A program made the translations under genes and the position numbers. From Girardinichthys multiradiatus (lineage: Eukaryota; Chordata; Actinopteri; Cyprinodontiformes; Goodeidae), in assembly GCF_021462225.1 (NCBI RefSeq), contig NC_061795.1, positions 5,921,501-5,985,500 of the forward strand: a stretch of 64,000 bases of DNA, written 5' to 3'. Of the stretch, positions 62,353 to 64,000 are shown piece by piece (positions within the stretch are counted from its first letter, which is position 1; every line of letters begins with the position of its first letter). The notes under the pieces are model-generated. The model saw only the letters and a program-made list of their open reading frames with translations. It did not search any database and was not told the origin of the DNA.

Positions 62353-63723
62353 AATGCCGTGTGTGTGTATGTCTTTTCTATTTTTTGCTACAAAACACTA
62401 AAACTTTGGACCCAAACCAAAGAAAGTGGGAGTAATTTTAGGTACTCCCTTTATCAGGAACATCACGACCCTGCTTCTGTTATCAATGCCCACTAAATGG
62501 TTCTAAACAGCACCAAGACAGGTCCTCCTTCCGAACCATTTTTGTTTCAATTGACTGCAAGTTTGCCTTTTAACCCATTAGCCCTCTTCTATTTTCTATT
62601 TTACCAATCTCATCCCTGAATCACTATTTTTTTTTAAATGTCTCTCATGTCTCTTCAGGAATAAATTAGCACTACACTGCCAACACTATTTGATCACGTA
62701 AATTTAACAATGTTTTAAAATTACAATAACATGGAAAGGAGGAAGTCTTCATTTCATGGAACATATTATTTGGTTTTTATGACGAAATTGTTTTTGGACA
62801 GTGTTCTGTGTACTTATTTGGGGGGTGAGAGGAGGGTAGAGCGTTGGGATGAGATCCTGTTCAATTTTGATTACTTTTTGAATAAATTAGGTAAAGTAAT
62901 TCAAGCTTCTCACATAACCAAACATGATGTTTTTATGTATTCATACAAATACCACATTATTTCAGACTTGATGATGTTACATCCTCACCTGAAATGACTG
63001 CAACGTGGGCCCAGCGGAAAAATCTGAGAACAGTGATGAGAACTTTAGCAGGAGATGTTATGGGGGGCAGGTTCAGCCAATCAGCATCTAAACAGCCTGG
63101 AGATGCCAGCCCAGCCTCCCAATGCTGGGCAAATAAGGAGGCTGCATGGCAAAGGGTGGGATTAAAAGGTCCAATGTATGCATGGCCATAACCCTCCATC
63201 TCCCCTAGCTCAGTCAAGGCTGAAAAGAGACAAGTTTCACAGGTTTCGTTAAGATATTAATTCTAATGTTATAGTAACAGGATTATAAGATTAACTGAAA
63301 TATAAAAAATAAGAGTGGCTACACTAAAAACTCAAGTTGCTCTTTTCAGTTTTGTACTGTTCTTCATCTCAACCTTAAAAATTTGCAGTGTGTATTACTG
63401 TTTCTGACTAGTTGGTACCGCTAATAAGTTTATGCTATTCTCATTACTTGGTTAGTAATTGGTAGCTGGTACTTGTTTAACACACCTTTGGAAACAGAGC
63501 AGTCCTCGTTGAGTAGTTTTACATCATACCAGTATCCTCTGCTCAGATAGATGTCGGTTCTTAGCCGTGACAATGCCAGGTTAGCTGCTGCTACTGGCAT
63601 TGCTCTGGAGAACAGGGGATCACATGACCATGGGCCAACCAGGGCAAGCTTAAAGGTTGCTGCCCCCACATCCTTATTGTAAAGTAACCAGATAGACAGC
63701 CCTAGCAATGAGGCAAGCTGCAT
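3881..63723 (-). CDS. gucy2d: Retinal-type membrane guanylyl cyclase gene, 24 coding exons (join of exons listed below)
   Basis: Family role: single-pass receptor cyclase that makes cGMP from GTP in photoreceptor outer segments, controlled by Ca-binding GCAPs. I joined 24 minus-strand exons with GT-AG borders and matching phases; they total 3183 nt (1060 aa; family about 1100). Domains: signal peptide 1-22, extracellular domain to about 435, membrane span about 440-460, pseudokinase about 525-765 with HGRLKS (627-632) in place of HRD as in the family, dimerisation helix about 775-806, cyclase about 820-1010, tail with HGISLDEIP typical of GC-E. Metal Asp845 and Asp889, Glu885 and Cys957 are present, but the catalytic Asn and Arg are Thr964 and Leu968. 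Several passages look closer to mammalian GC-E (GUCY2D) than GC-F, compared from memory. The exact teleost paralogue (gucy2d, gucy2f or gc2) is not settled. Introns are full of transposons. Confidence 0.93.
4312..4397 (-). CDS. gucy2d: Exon 23: end of cyclase domain
   Basis: 86 nt, phase 0 to 2, acceptor TTGAAG, donor GTAAGA. Encodes [16 protein letters not shown] and [10 protein letters not shown], matching the family end GKGAEDTFWL; the first Gly-Lys of GKG is lost. Confidence 0.87.
4521..4606 (-). CDS. gucy2d: Exon 22: late cyclase domain, shortened loop
   Basis: 86 nt, phase 1 to 0, acceptor CTTCAG, donor GTATAC. Encodes [13 protein letters not shown] then [10 protein letters not shown]. 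Relatives continue GY.VELRGRTELK here, so about three codons of the conserved loop appear missing and the remainder has changed. Confidence 0.85.
5013..5062. repeat. (TA)n microsatellite
   Basis: About 50 bp of nearly pure TA with one G interruption, in the intron between exons 22 and 21. The short Tyr/Ile open frames across it are artefacts. Confidence 0.97.
5334..5432 (-). CDS. gucy2d: Exon 21: cyclase active-site block with both catalytic residues replaced
   Basis: 99 nt, phase 1 to 1, acceptor GTTCAG, donor GTAAGT. Encodes [17 protein letters not shown] then [11 protein letters not shown]. Cys957 (guanine contact) is kept. The family's invariant Asn is Thr964 (codon 5365-5367, ACC) and the invariant Arg is Leu968 (codon 5353-5355, CTC). 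These correspond to Asn1025 and Arg1029 of the mammalian adenylyl cyclase C2 domain, needed for catalysis. Confidence 0.92.
5433..7192. other. Intron 20 (between exons 21 and 20); repeat fragments only
   Basis: Contains a short cctccgccaaggaggt repeat piece near 6565-6590 and the SINE-like segment listed separately. Nothing else recognisable. Confidence 0.45.
6630..6846 (+). repeat. SINE/LINE-tail-like fish repeat
   Basis: Ends in the widespread fish repeat tail resembling gactagaaaagttctatata and ccatttacc. The start (ttcacactcggctgcaaacc) resembles a Rex3 stretch. Function none; family assignment weak. Confidence 0.45.
7193..7367 (-). CDS. gucy2d: Exon 20: cyclase domain, second metal-binding Asp and guanine-selecting Glu
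   Basis: 175 nt, phase 0 to 1, acceptor TGTTTAG, donor GTACAT. Encodes [13 protein letters not shown] (Glu885 for guanine choice, Asp889 for metal) and [22 protein letters not shown]. Confidence 0.93.
7532..7600 (-). CDS. gucy2d: Exon 19: cyclase domain
   Basis: 69 nt (23 codons), phase 0 to 0, acceptor TTTTTAG, donor GTAAGG. Encodes [16 protein letters not shown] and HDVYK, near-invariant in the family. Confidence 0.93.
7668..7791 (-). CDS. gucy2d: Exon 18: cyclase domain, first metal-binding Asp
   Basis: 124 nt, phase 2 to 0, acceptor TTTCAG, donor GTAAAA. Encodes [19 protein letters not shown]; Asp845 in SDIVGFT is the first Mg ligand and is conserved. Confidence 0.93.
7792..9540. other. 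Part of intron 17; AT-rich, no gene seen
   Basis: Both strands were read; open frames are short and without motifs. Confidence 0.45.
9545..10185 (-). pseudogene. Overlapping relics of Tc1-like transposase
   Basis: On the minus strand, broken frames give [13 protein letters not shown] (HTH region, about 10040), a mid-part with [20 protein letters not shown] (about 9780-9715), then a second HTH piece GRPSKL and [13 protein letters not shown] (about 9670-9545). Two N-terminal pieces in one stretch suggest two overlapping damaged copies. It lies in the intron between exons 18 and 17. Confidence 0.7.
10426..10589 (-). CDS. gucy2d: Exon 17: dimerisation/signalling helix
   Basis: 164 nt, phase 0 to 2, acceptor TTTTTAG, donor GTAAGA. 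Encodes [20 protein letters not shown] and [11 protein letters not shown], the highly conserved coiled-coil linker of guanylyl cyclases. The usual LLPPSVAE junction reads LLPKSVAQ here. Confidence 0.93.
10745..11213 (+). repeat. Interspersed TGTCATG repeat (copy 2)
   Basis: Begins tgtcatgatttgagg and ends in catgctggggtcc followed by aacctgacac, giving short inverted ends. The same end, inverted, is at 43158-43200. Probably a non-autonomous element. Confidence 0.55.
11388..11830 (+). repeat. Interspersed TGTCATG-type repeat (copy 3)
   Basis: Begins gttatgattcactgg and shares the T-rich core and the ccattggtcatttctcc segment with copies 1 and 2. No coding capacity. Confidence 0.5.
11831..12934. 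other. Part of intron 16; no gene seen
   Basis: AT-rich; no open frame or RNA gene recognised. Confidence 0.4.
12935..13560 (+). repeat. Common fish interspersed repeat (ctccaacagaaccaggctca type)
   Basis: Includes ttaacaggaagaaacctcc and aaccaggctcagagtga, words I recognise from a highly repeated teleost element, followed by A-rich short repeats. Two parallel catgtag-gacagtgga blocks at 12980 and 13045 show an internal duplication. Class not established. Confidence 0.5.
14160..14405 (+). repeat. SINE-like fish repeat
   Basis: Contains aatggactgattttatatag, cattcacccattaacatgc and ttgcccaaggtc, typical of a repeated fish element with a cell-wide SINE-like distribution. No coding capacity. 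Confidence 0.5.
14905..15053 (-). CDS. gucy2d: Exon 16: end of kinase-homology domain
   Basis: 149 nt, phase 1 to 0, donor GTGATA. The acceptor (ATTAAAG) has a weak pyrimidine tract but is the one that gives [18 protein letters not shown] in phase. Also encodes [10 protein letters not shown] and [10 protein letters not shown]. Confidence 0.89.
15166..15309 (-). CDS. gucy2d: Exon 15: kinase-homology domain
   Basis: 144 nt (48 codons), phase 1 to 1, acceptor CTCTTAG, donor GTAAGA. Encodes [25 protein letters not shown] and YAMMDMPAH, typical of the C-lobe of the family. Confidence 0.91.
15795..15930 (+). repeat. Fish repeat fragment (catccattgtctatacccat type)
   Basis: Contains ttatccatgcagggtcacc and ggtccatcacatggcc, the upstream half of the same repeat family whose downstream half is at 55074-55360. 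Probably the 3' part of a non-LTR element. Confidence 0.5.
16382..16401. repeat. Poly(A) tract
   Basis: About 20 A in a row in the intron between exons 15 and 14; possible old retroposition scar. Confidence 0.8.
16698..18792 (+). mobile_element. Rex3 (RTE-clade) retrotransposon, internally deleted and 3'-truncated
   Basis: The 5' leader matches that of the minus-strand copy at 55467-58600 (ggcacgtgacg, ggcggagct). An open frame at 16990-18147 encodes the apurinic-type endonuclease region ([25 protein letters not shown]). Around 18118 it jumps to the [17 protein letters not shown] and [10 protein letters not shown] reverse-transcriptase part, so about 1.1 kb including the RT fingers is missing. 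It stops at WLGHL near 18790. It lies in the exon 15-14 intron, opposite to the host gene. Confidence 0.85.
18793..19085. other. Part of intron 14; no gene seen
   Basis: AT-rich sequence between the Rex3 copy and exon 14. Confidence 0.4.
19086..19239 (-). CDS. gucy2d: Exon 14: kinase-homology domain, catalytic-loop equivalent
   Basis: 154 nt, phase 0 to 1, acceptor GTTATAG, donor GTAAAA. Encodes [17 protein letters not shown] and [17 protein letters not shown] replaces the HRD catalytic loop, as is normal for receptor guanylyl cyclases, whose kinase domain is regulatory. Confidence 0.91.
20056..21665 (-). mobile_element. Intact Tc1-like transposon, 1610 bp (copy A), nested
   Basis: Flanked by TA on both sides, within the transposase of the 19609-22418 element. 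Terminal inverted repeats of about 200 bp begin acaggt.cttctcaaaatat. Contains an uninterrupted transposase on the minus strand. Copy B of the same length is at 45372-46981. Confidence 0.93.
20333..21337 (-). CDS. Tc1-like transposase, 334 aa, full length
   Basis: Catalyses cut-and-paste transposition at TA sites. N-terminal HTH ([20 protein letters not shown], about 31-50), basic GRKKCGRKR region, then the DDE core: LFSDESKF (Asp about 150), FQHDLAPAH (Asp about 240), [12 protein letters not shown] (Glu), a DD34E layout. Length matches the family (about 340 aa) and no stop is present. Differs from the copy at 45649 by about ten residues. Likely competent, but activity is not shown. Confidence 0.93.
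   Translation of the reverse strand: MGKTADLTAVQKATIDTLKQEGKTQKEISERIGCSQSAVSRHLSGKSVGRKKCGRKRCTTRRGDRTLRKIVEKGRFQTSGDLRKQWTESGIETSRATVHRRVQEMGYRCRIPQVKLLLNQKQRQKRLTWATEKQHSTVAQWSKVLFSDESKFCMSFGNQGARVWRKTGEKEIPKCQKSSVKYPQSVMVWGAVSAAGVGPLCFIKGRVNAASYQEILEHFMLPSAEKLYGDEDFIFQHDLAPAHSAKTTGKWFTDHGITVLNWPANSPDLNPIENLWDIVKRTLRDSRPNTLDELKAAIEASWASIRPQQCHRLIASMPRRIEAVISAKGFPTKY
22433..22479. repeat. (TA)n microsatellite next to a Tc1 end
   Basis: About 47 bp of TA with one slip, directly before the truncated Tc1 end at 22478. Confidence 0.95.
22885..22910. repeat. Perfect hairpin
   Basis: An 11-bp stem (cccctagatgc / gcatctagggg) with a gtgt loop, just at the left edge of the inverted-end unit. Confidence 0.85.
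22905..26872. mobile_element. DNA transposon-like unit with about 220-bp inverted ends, superfamily unknown
   Basis: Left arm about 22905-23125 and right arm about 26645-26872 align as inverted repeats: ttatgattattgattgatta at the left versus attatgattcttgattaatt from the right complement, and tggtgttgtaattg versus tggtgttgtgatta further in. The interior has no recognisable transposase; it includes CpG-containing unique sequence (23330-24200), a TGTCATG-like T-rich repeat (about 24795-25105) and a gcgccccct-type repeat (25330-26425). Confidence 0.55.
25330..26425 (+). repeat. gcgccccct-type fish repeat (left copy)
   Basis: Contains tggccatacgtttggct, tttggatcaacagcgcccc, gggctatatctccctcat and catgagttaatgatgg, all found in reverse complement at 30150-30480. 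Open frames across it in both copies match but have no start context or motif, so I treat them as chance. Confidence 0.7.
26968..27059. repeat. (TA)46 microsatellite beside exon 13
   Basis: About 92 bp of pure TA ending 23 bp from the end of exon 13, in the intron just past its donor. Confidence 0.97.
27083..27259 (-). CDS. gucy2d: Exon 13: kinase-homology domain
   Basis: 177 nt (59 codons), phase 0 to 0, acceptor TTTCCAG. Encodes [27 protein letters not shown] and [15 protein letters not shown], all strong family motifs. The donor reads GTTCTT, a weak match to consensus, and a (TA)n array begins about 24 bp past the exon. Confidence 0.91.
27260..28159. other. Part of intron 12; AT-rich, no gene seen
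   Basis: Read on both strands; only short frames without motifs. Confidence 0.4.
28160..30720 (-). repeat. gcgccccct-type fish repeat (right copy, inverted), carrying a Tc1 fragment
   Basis: The stretch 30150-30480 is the reverse complement of 25365-26220. Left parts contain related words such as gcctatagcgccc (28920) and gtgggcgtggcc (29248). Ends in a GC-rich section (30500-30690) with ttgcatggcctcgcccgcac. A Tc1 piece is inserted at 29292-29967. No credible coding sequence. Confidence 0.6.
29292..29967 (+). pseudogene. Tc1-like transposase fragment, same family as 19609-22418
   Basis: Starts inside the transposase (LFSDEST, first catalytic Asp), continues through [24 protein letters not shown] and [12 protein letters not shown], and ends with the right terminal repeat (gtgtttcagtttcattgtcc) and TA. 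The 5' half is missing, a stop occurs at about 29808, and a short deletion lies in the last codons. Confidence 0.88.
30942..31025 (-). CDS. gucy2d: Exon 12: kinase-homology domain
   Basis: 84 nt (28 codons), phase 0 to 0, acceptor TTTCCAG, donor GTACAA. Starts GDWVWLKK, the family motif holding the lysine equivalent of the kinase VAIK site. Confidence 0.86.
31026..32300. other. Intron 11; no gene seen
   Basis: AT-rich intron between exons 12 and 11 with no recognised element. Confidence 0.4.
32301..32417 (-). CDS. gucy2d: Exon 11: start of kinase-homology domain
   Basis: 117 nt (39 codons), phase 0 to 0, acceptor TTTCCAG, donor GTACTT. Carries a Ser/Arg-rich linker and ends in NIGILE, which joins to GDWVWLKK of exon 12. 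Confidence 0.83.
32418..33272. other. Intron 10; no gene seen
   Basis: AT-rich intron between exons 11 and 10. Confidence 0.4.
33273..33357 (-). CDS. gucy2d: Exon 10: intracellular juxtamembrane region
   Basis: 85 nt, phase 2 to 0, acceptor TGCATAG, donor GTCAGA. Encodes the basic stop-transfer and [12 protein letters not shown], which matches the family's ILLTLEDVTFI motif at the start of the intracellular portion. Confidence 0.87.
33482..33502. repeat. Poly(A) tract
   Basis: About 20 consecutive A in the intron between exons 10 and 9. Confidence 0.8.
33640..34520. other. Unclassified intronic DNA
   Basis: Open frames exist on both strands; a piece on the minus strand (about 34300-34170) vaguely resembles the C-terminal tail of a CR1/L2-type reverse transcriptase ([12 protein letters not shown]), too weak to assign. 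Confidence 0.3.
34527..35057 (-). mobile_element. Tc1-derived MITE, 531 bp
   Basis: Inverted ends cagtactgtgcaaaagtttt and its complement, flanked by TA at 34525 and 35058. Interior words on the minus strand recall a Tc1 transposase C-terminus ([12 protein letters not shown] at about 34880-34860). Not autonomous. Confidence 0.8.
35922..36025 (+). repeat. Fish SINE/LINE 3' tail
   Basis: The words gttgtgaattagcgctatat and aaattgaattgaattgaa are the widespread 3' tail of fish retroposons. Confidence 0.6.
36876..38024. mobile_element. Tc1-like element, internally deleted
   Basis: Inverted ends (cacttctcaaaa.aatgta and ttttgtgagtagtg with ggtgaaat / atttcaccc behind them), flanked by TA. Broken plus-strand frames show Tc1 transposase HTH-to-first-Asp material (about 37190-37640, ending LLFSDEK), after which the rest of the catalytic domain is missing. 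Confidence 0.72.
38025..39957. other. Part of intron 9 (left of exon 9); no gene seen
   Basis: Several 60-90 codon frames without motifs (for example near 38630 and 39162-39431). A short GT run lies at about 39928-39948. Confidence 0.35.
39958..40033 (-). CDS. gucy2d: Exon 9: transmembrane segment
   Basis: 76 nt, phase 1 to 2, acceptor CTTTCAG, donor GTATAG. Encodes about 21 hydrophobic residues (440-460) rich in Phe and Leu, followed by a basic RKYKR stop-transfer signal completed in exon 10. Confidence 0.88.
40248..40431 (-). CDS. gucy2d: Exon 8: juxtamembrane extracellular domain
   Basis: 184 nt, phase 0 to 1, acceptor GCCTTCAG, donor GTAGGG. Encodes [33 protein letters not shown] and EEACSGG, the conserved segment with the juxtamembrane cysteines just before the membrane span. 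Confidence 0.9.
40705..41340 (-). pseudogene. Rex3 3'-terminal fragment
   Basis: Minus-strand frames give [35 protein letters not shown] and [20 protein letters not shown], matching the C-terminal part of the Rex3 protein at 55467-58256. Begins near the element's 3' end and is 5'-truncated, as is usual for target-primed insertion. Confidence 0.85.
41341..43157. other. Part of intron 7; no gene seen
   Basis: AT-rich. Frames at about 42477-42904 are unrecognised and overlap on both strands. Confidence 0.35.
43158..43688 (-). repeat. Interspersed TGTCATG repeat (copy in inverse orientation)
   Basis: Begins ctgtcacggtttacttg with cccagaatgcagacgagcag, the complement of the end of copy 2, and closes with aaatcatgaca, giving inverted ends. 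A-rich interior. Confidence 0.6.
43689..44565 (+). pseudogene. Ty3/gypsy integrase C-terminal relic with chromodomain-like end
   Basis: Across broken frames: [14 protein letters not shown] (43739-43780, the integrase HG.P..I.SDRG motif), then ERINQDM, then [26 protein letters not shown], and a chromodomain-like section (about 44400-44500: [13 protein letters not shown]). This order matches the integrase C-terminus of Ty3/gypsy elements. Stops, frame changes and missing parts make it a relic. No LTR was found next to it. Confidence 0.78.
44566..45371. other. Part of intron 7; no gene seen
   Basis: Contains gggtcctcttcattcatagg at 45091, a perfect copy of a piece at 40074. Confidence 0.4.
45372..46981 (-). 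mobile_element. Intact Tc1-like transposon, 1610 bp (copy B)
   Basis: Same ends, length and layout as copy A at 20056-21665, flanked by TA at 45370-45371 and 46982-46983. Long inverted repeats of about 200 bp. It sits just upstream of a gag-like relic. Confidence 0.93.
45649..46653 (-). CDS. Tc1-like transposase, 334 aa, full length
   Basis: Second copy of the DD34E transposase described for copy A, at the same offset inside its element. [20 protein letters not shown] and [12 protein letters not shown] are all present and no stop interrupts. It differs in about ten positions (for example the second residue and AHTAK against AHSAK), so the two are recent relatives rather than assembly duplicates. 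Confidence 0.93.
   Translation of the reverse strand: MSKTADLTAVQKATIDTLKQEGKTQKEISERIGCSQSAVSRHLSGKSVGRKKCGRKHCTTRRGDRTLRKIVEKGRFQTLGDLRKQWTESGVETSRATVHRRVQEMGYRCRIPQVKPLLNQKQRQKRLTWATEKQHWTVAQWSKVLFSDESKFCMSFGNQGARVWRKTGEKEMPKCQKSSVKYPQSVMVWGAVSAAGVGPLCFIKGRVNAASCQEILEHFMLPSAEKLYGDEDFIFQHDLAPAHTAKTTGKWFTDHGITVLNWPANSPDLNPIENLWDIVKRTLRDSRPNTLDELKAAIEASWASIRPQQCHRLIASMPRRIEAVISAKGFPTKY
47030..48788 (+). pseudogene. Gag-like region of an LTR retroelement, broken
   Basis: Frames at 47061-47297 and 47263-47781 and a continuation to about 48310 encode a Gln-rich segment followed by a globular gag-like part ([48 protein letters not shown]). Stops at about 47296 and 48314 and frame changes interrupt it. 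A (GTTAGA)n run occurs at 48483-48511. No protease or polymerase follows. Old genomic relic; family uncertain. Confidence 0.6.
49153..50532 (+). repeat. Probable 3' LTR, about 1.38 kb
   Basis: Preceded by a purine-rich tract (aaaaggggtga), starts tgttgggacc and ends cataatcacaaca, a TG...CA pair with a five-base inverted tip (tgttg/caaca). Holds a TATA-like aaataaaaaca at about 49300 and an AATAAA at about 49864. No matching 5' LTR is visible, so the borders rest on these signals alone. Confidence 0.55.
50533..51191. other. Part of intron 7 left of exon 7; no gene seen
   Basis: AT-rich sequence between the LTR and exon 7. Confidence 0.4.
51192..51239 (-). CDS. gucy2d: Exon 7: short extracellular exon (acceptor uncertain)
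   Basis: 48 nt if the CCAG acceptor at 51242-51240 is used; this keeps phase 0 to 0 and encodes 16 residues ending in the GTATGT donor. A stronger-looking CTGCAG acceptor 10 nt upstream would make a 58-nt exon that is out of phase with exon 6. The peptide ([12 protein letters not shown]) can be aligned with the family's linker between GFNQ and the YVVLD strand. Confidence 0.62.
51655..52440 (+). pseudogene. Rex1-type (CR1-like) reverse transcriptase fragment
   Basis: Encodes [52 protein letters not shown], then [16 protein letters not shown] (52060-52110; ttctccagtgcatttaatac resembles the Rex1 diagnostic site) and DYLTNRRF. After 52195 it jumps to [27 protein letters not shown], so the YADD core is deleted. 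5'-truncated. Lies in the intron between exons 7 and 6. Confidence 0.78.
52441..53417. other. Part of intron 6; no gene seen
   Basis: AT-rich. A 30-nt segment at about 52444-52473 has splice-like borders on the minus strand but no family similarity. Confidence 0.35.
53418..53567 (-). CDS. gucy2d: Exon 6: extracellular domain
   Basis: 150 nt (50 codons), phase 0 to 0, acceptor TTCAAAG, donor GTGAAA. Begins with [10 protein letters not shown] and ends with FKGFNQ, both diagnostic of retinal cyclases. The [12 protein letters not shown] stretch looks more like GC-E than GC-F. Confidence 0.9.
53568..55073. other. Part of intron 5; no gene seen
   Basis: AT-rich; frames such as 54010-54333 have no motif. 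Confidence 0.35.
55074..55362 (+). repeat. Fish interspersed repeat with tRNA-like 3' part
   Basis: Contains ccctggtccatcgcagggta, ccaattaacctaatagtcat and aacccaggaccttcttgctg, highly repeated fish words. Companion to the fragment at 15795-15930. Confidence 0.6.
55467..58600 (-). mobile_element. Rex3 (RTE-clade) retrotransposon, near full length
   Basis: Reads from a 5' leader (about 58600) through endonuclease and reverse transcriptase to a short tandem tail (gttc repeats at 55467-55485). The stretches cggcgacaaagggcagccct (56295) and, on the minus strand, tggcagactggggtggtgg correspond to the published Rex3 diagnostic primer sites as I remember them. Inserted in the intron between exons 6 and 5, same strand as the host gene. 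Confidence 0.92.
55854..58256 (-). CDS. Rex3 endonuclease/reverse transcriptase polyprotein, 800-codon frame
   Basis: Endonuclease motifs in the first third ([22 protein letters not shown]), then RT motifs: [93 protein letters not shown]. An indel near 58262-58290 separates it from the usual start, and the frame ends in TGA at 55854-55856 where relatives read on into SVYVPTL. A further piece (55495-55815) continues the C-terminus with a deletion of about 75 nt. Retrotransposition-deficient as it stands, but only lightly damaged. Confidence 0.88.
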   Translation of the reverse strand: MREVERYRLEIVGLASTHSVGSGTHLLERGWTLFYSGVAHGERRRAGVGLLVAPQLSRLVLGFTPVDERVVSLRLRVGERSLTIISAYGPSGSAEYPAFLASLSGVLDSAPPGDSIILLGDFNAHVGNDSDTWRGVIGRNGLPDLNPSGVLLLDFCASHGLSITNTMFKHKGVHQCTWHQDTLGRRSMIDFVVVSSDLRPHVLDTRVKRGAELSTDHHLVVSWIRWRRKPDRLGRPKRIVRVCWERLAEPSARDVFNSHLRESFDQIPGDVGDIESEWTMFSASIVDAAAHSCGRKVCGAYRGGNPRTRWWTPAVRDAVKLKKESYRLWLACGTPEAADGYREAKRAAARAVAEAKTRAREEFGEAMEKDYRLASKRFWQTVRRLRRGKQCFANTVYSGGGRLLTSTEDIIGRWKEYFEDLLNPAITHSVVETEAGDPGLDSFITQAEVTEVVKKLRGGKASGVDEIRPEYLKCLDVVGLSWLTRLFNIAWRSGTVPLDWQTGVVDPLYKKGDRRVCSNYRGITLLSLPGKAYARVLERRVRPIVEPRLQEEQCGFRPSRGTLDQLYTLYRVLEGSWEFAQPVHMCFVDLEKAFDCVPRDALWGVLQEYGIGGPLLGAIRSLYERSRSLVRIAGTKSDLFPVHVGLRQGCPLSPVLFITFMDRISRRSQGPEGVWFGDQWISSLLFADDVVLLAPSSQDLQHALWRFAAECEAAGMRISSSKSEAMVLDRKRVACPLQVGGEFLPQVEEFKYLGVLFTSEGRMEREIDRRIGAAATVMGALCRSIVVKRELSRKAKLSIY
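58809..58964 (-). CDS. gucy2d: Exon 5: extracellular domain
   Basis: 156 nt (52 codons), phase 0 to 0, acceptor AAATTAG, donor GTAAGG. Encodes [12 protein letters not shown] and a FYETFRQAQ helix, as in the family. It lies only about 200 bp upstream (in + coordinates, to the right) of a Rex3 insertion. Confidence 0.88.
59321..59463 (-). CDS. gucy2d: Exon 4: extracellular domain
   Basis: 143 nt, phase 1 to 0, acceptor TTTTTAAG, donor GTAAGA. Encodes [12 protein letters not shown] and [13 protein letters not shown], both well-conserved landmarks of retinal cyclases. Too short to stand out as an open frame alone, but phase and homology fit both neighbours. Confidence 0.88.
59464..60947. other. 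Part of intron 3; no gene seen
   Basis: AT-rich; the 102-codon minus-strand frame at 60177-60485 has no recognised motif. Confidence 0.35.
60945..61092 (-). repeat. tRNA-derived SINE
   Basis: On the minus strand it begins ggtggtgtaggggttaagca (A-box region) and has cgagttcgagtcctgg (B box), an internal RNA polymerase III promoter, followed by a body ending near cctgctgtctgaaaaa. About 150 bp, in the intron between exons 4 and 3. Confidence 0.75.
61093..61521. other. Part of intron 3 next to exon 3; no gene seen
   Basis: AT-rich DNA without motif. Confidence 0.35.
61522..61677 (-). CDS. gucy2d: Exon 3: extracellular domain
   Basis: 156 nt, phase 1 to 1, acceptor TTTTCAG, donor GTCAGC. Encodes about residues 157-208 ([20 protein letters not shown]), matching the family segment that follows the WAHxxVIS strand. 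Confidence 0.88.
61678..62988. other. Intron 2; no gene seen
   Basis: Apart from the TG microsatellite listed separately, nothing recognisable. Confidence 0.4.
62299..62349. repeat. (TG)n microsatellite
   Basis: About 25 TG units in the intron between exons 3 and 2. Confidence 0.97.
62989..63219 (-). CDS. gucy2d: Exon 2: extracellular ligand-binding-fold region
   Basis: 231 nt (77 codons), phase 1 to 1, acceptor TTTTCAG and donor GTGAGG. Encodes residues about 80-156, including a GPFNPTLC segment and a [10 protein letters not shown] strand that match the periplasmic-binding-like extracellular fold of retinal cyclases. Confidence 0.9.
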
Positions 63724-63732
63724 CTTGGTGAC
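63486..63732 (-). CDS. gucy2d: Exon 1 (coding part 63486-63723): signal peptide and start of extracellular domain
   Basis: The exon opens after a TTTTGCAG acceptor (63734-63733) and carries 9 nt of 5' UTR before the ATG at 63723, which has A at -3. An upstream in-frame ATG at 63747 lies across the acceptor, so it is probably intronic. Residues 1-22 are a hydrophobic leader; [14 protein letters not shown] is the family's typical mature N-terminus. It ends at a GTGTGT donor, phase 1. Presence of the acceptor implies an upstream non-coding exon beyond the window. Confidence 0.88.
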
Positions 63733-64000
63733 CTGCAAAACATACATTAAATTATTTGGGGTTTGCTTTACATAAATTCATTCTTTAGAGCGCTGTTAAT
63801 CGACCTCTCATACATAGACATTTAACAATTTTTTCCCCCTGGCTGACAATAAATCTGACCAATGTTTTCCTGTTTTCCTGAAAATATCTACTTCCTAAAT
63901 GCTTGAATAATAAGGGAGATAACGTTCATCAAATTTTACTGATTCTTTTTCTTCCAAATTTAGAAGTTTCGTATTTCCATAATACTTGGTATGATTGCCA
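63733..64000. other. Intron upstream of the first coding exon
   Basis: Follows from the acceptor site at 63734-63733. The promoter and 5' non-coding exon are not in the window. Confidence 0.6.

Noticed and set aside
3881..63723. Calling the cyclase gene a plain pseudogene
   Set aside because: No stop, frameshift or destroyed splice site was found in 24 exons; substitutions at catalytic sites alone do not prove loss of function of the gene.
1..64000. CRISPR array or bacterial mobile systems
   Set aside because: No regularly spaced direct repeats; sequence is plainly vertebrate intronic DNA.

Overview
This is a stretch of a teleost fish genome. AT-rich intronic DNA is packed with fish-type repeats: Rex3 and Rex1 non-LTR retrotransposons, several Tc1/mariner families with TA target duplications, a Ty3/gypsy integrase relic, a gag-plus-LTR relic, a tRNA-derived SINE and (TA)n/(TG)n microsatellites. 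No prokaryotic feature, CRISPR array or operon was seen.

One host gene fills almost the whole window. On the minus strand, 24 coding exons between 63723 (ATG) and 3881 (stop) join in phase to 3183 nt (1060 codons plus stop). They encode a photoreceptor-type membrane guanylyl cyclase of the GUCY2D/GUCY2F (retinal GC) family. In order they give a signal peptide, extracellular domain (exons 1-8), one membrane span (exon 9), pseudokinase domain (exons 11-16), dimerisation helix (exon 17), cyclase domain (exons 18-23) and C-terminal tail (exons 23-24). No stop or frameshift interrupts the reconstructed frame. An acceptor site 9 nt upstream of the ATG implies a non-coding 5' exon and promoter outside the window.

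The most interesting point is in exon 21. The conserved G-D-T-V-N-T-A-S-R-M active-site block reads [10 protein letters not shown]. The Asn and Arg that stabilise the transition state in class III cyclases are Thr964 and Leu968, each explicable by a single-base change. The two metal-binding Asp, the guanine-selecting Glu and Cys, and the rest of the receptor remain. The conserved loop that follows (usually R-G-R-T-E-L-K-G-K-G) is also shortened. So this is either a catalytically dead receptor cyclase kept as a pseudoenzyme, or a paralogue at the start of decay.

Layout by region, left to right: 1-3880 downstream flank with a MITE, a LINE relic and a broken Tc1 transposase; 3881-10589 exons 24-17 with a Tc1 relic; 10590-19239 exons 16-14 with repeats and a deleted Rex3; 19240-27082 one intron with nested Tc1 insertions and a TIR element; 27083-33357 exons 13-10 with an inverted repeat family; 33358-40431 exons 9-8 and MITEs; 40432-51191 one intron with a Rex3 fragment, gypsy integrase, a second intact Tc1 and an LTR relic; 51192-58964 exons 7-5 with Rex1 and a near-complete Rex3; 58965-64000 exons 4-1. 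The only other uninterrupted protein-coding units that look functional are two 334-codon Tc1 transposases in identical-length 1610-bp elements.
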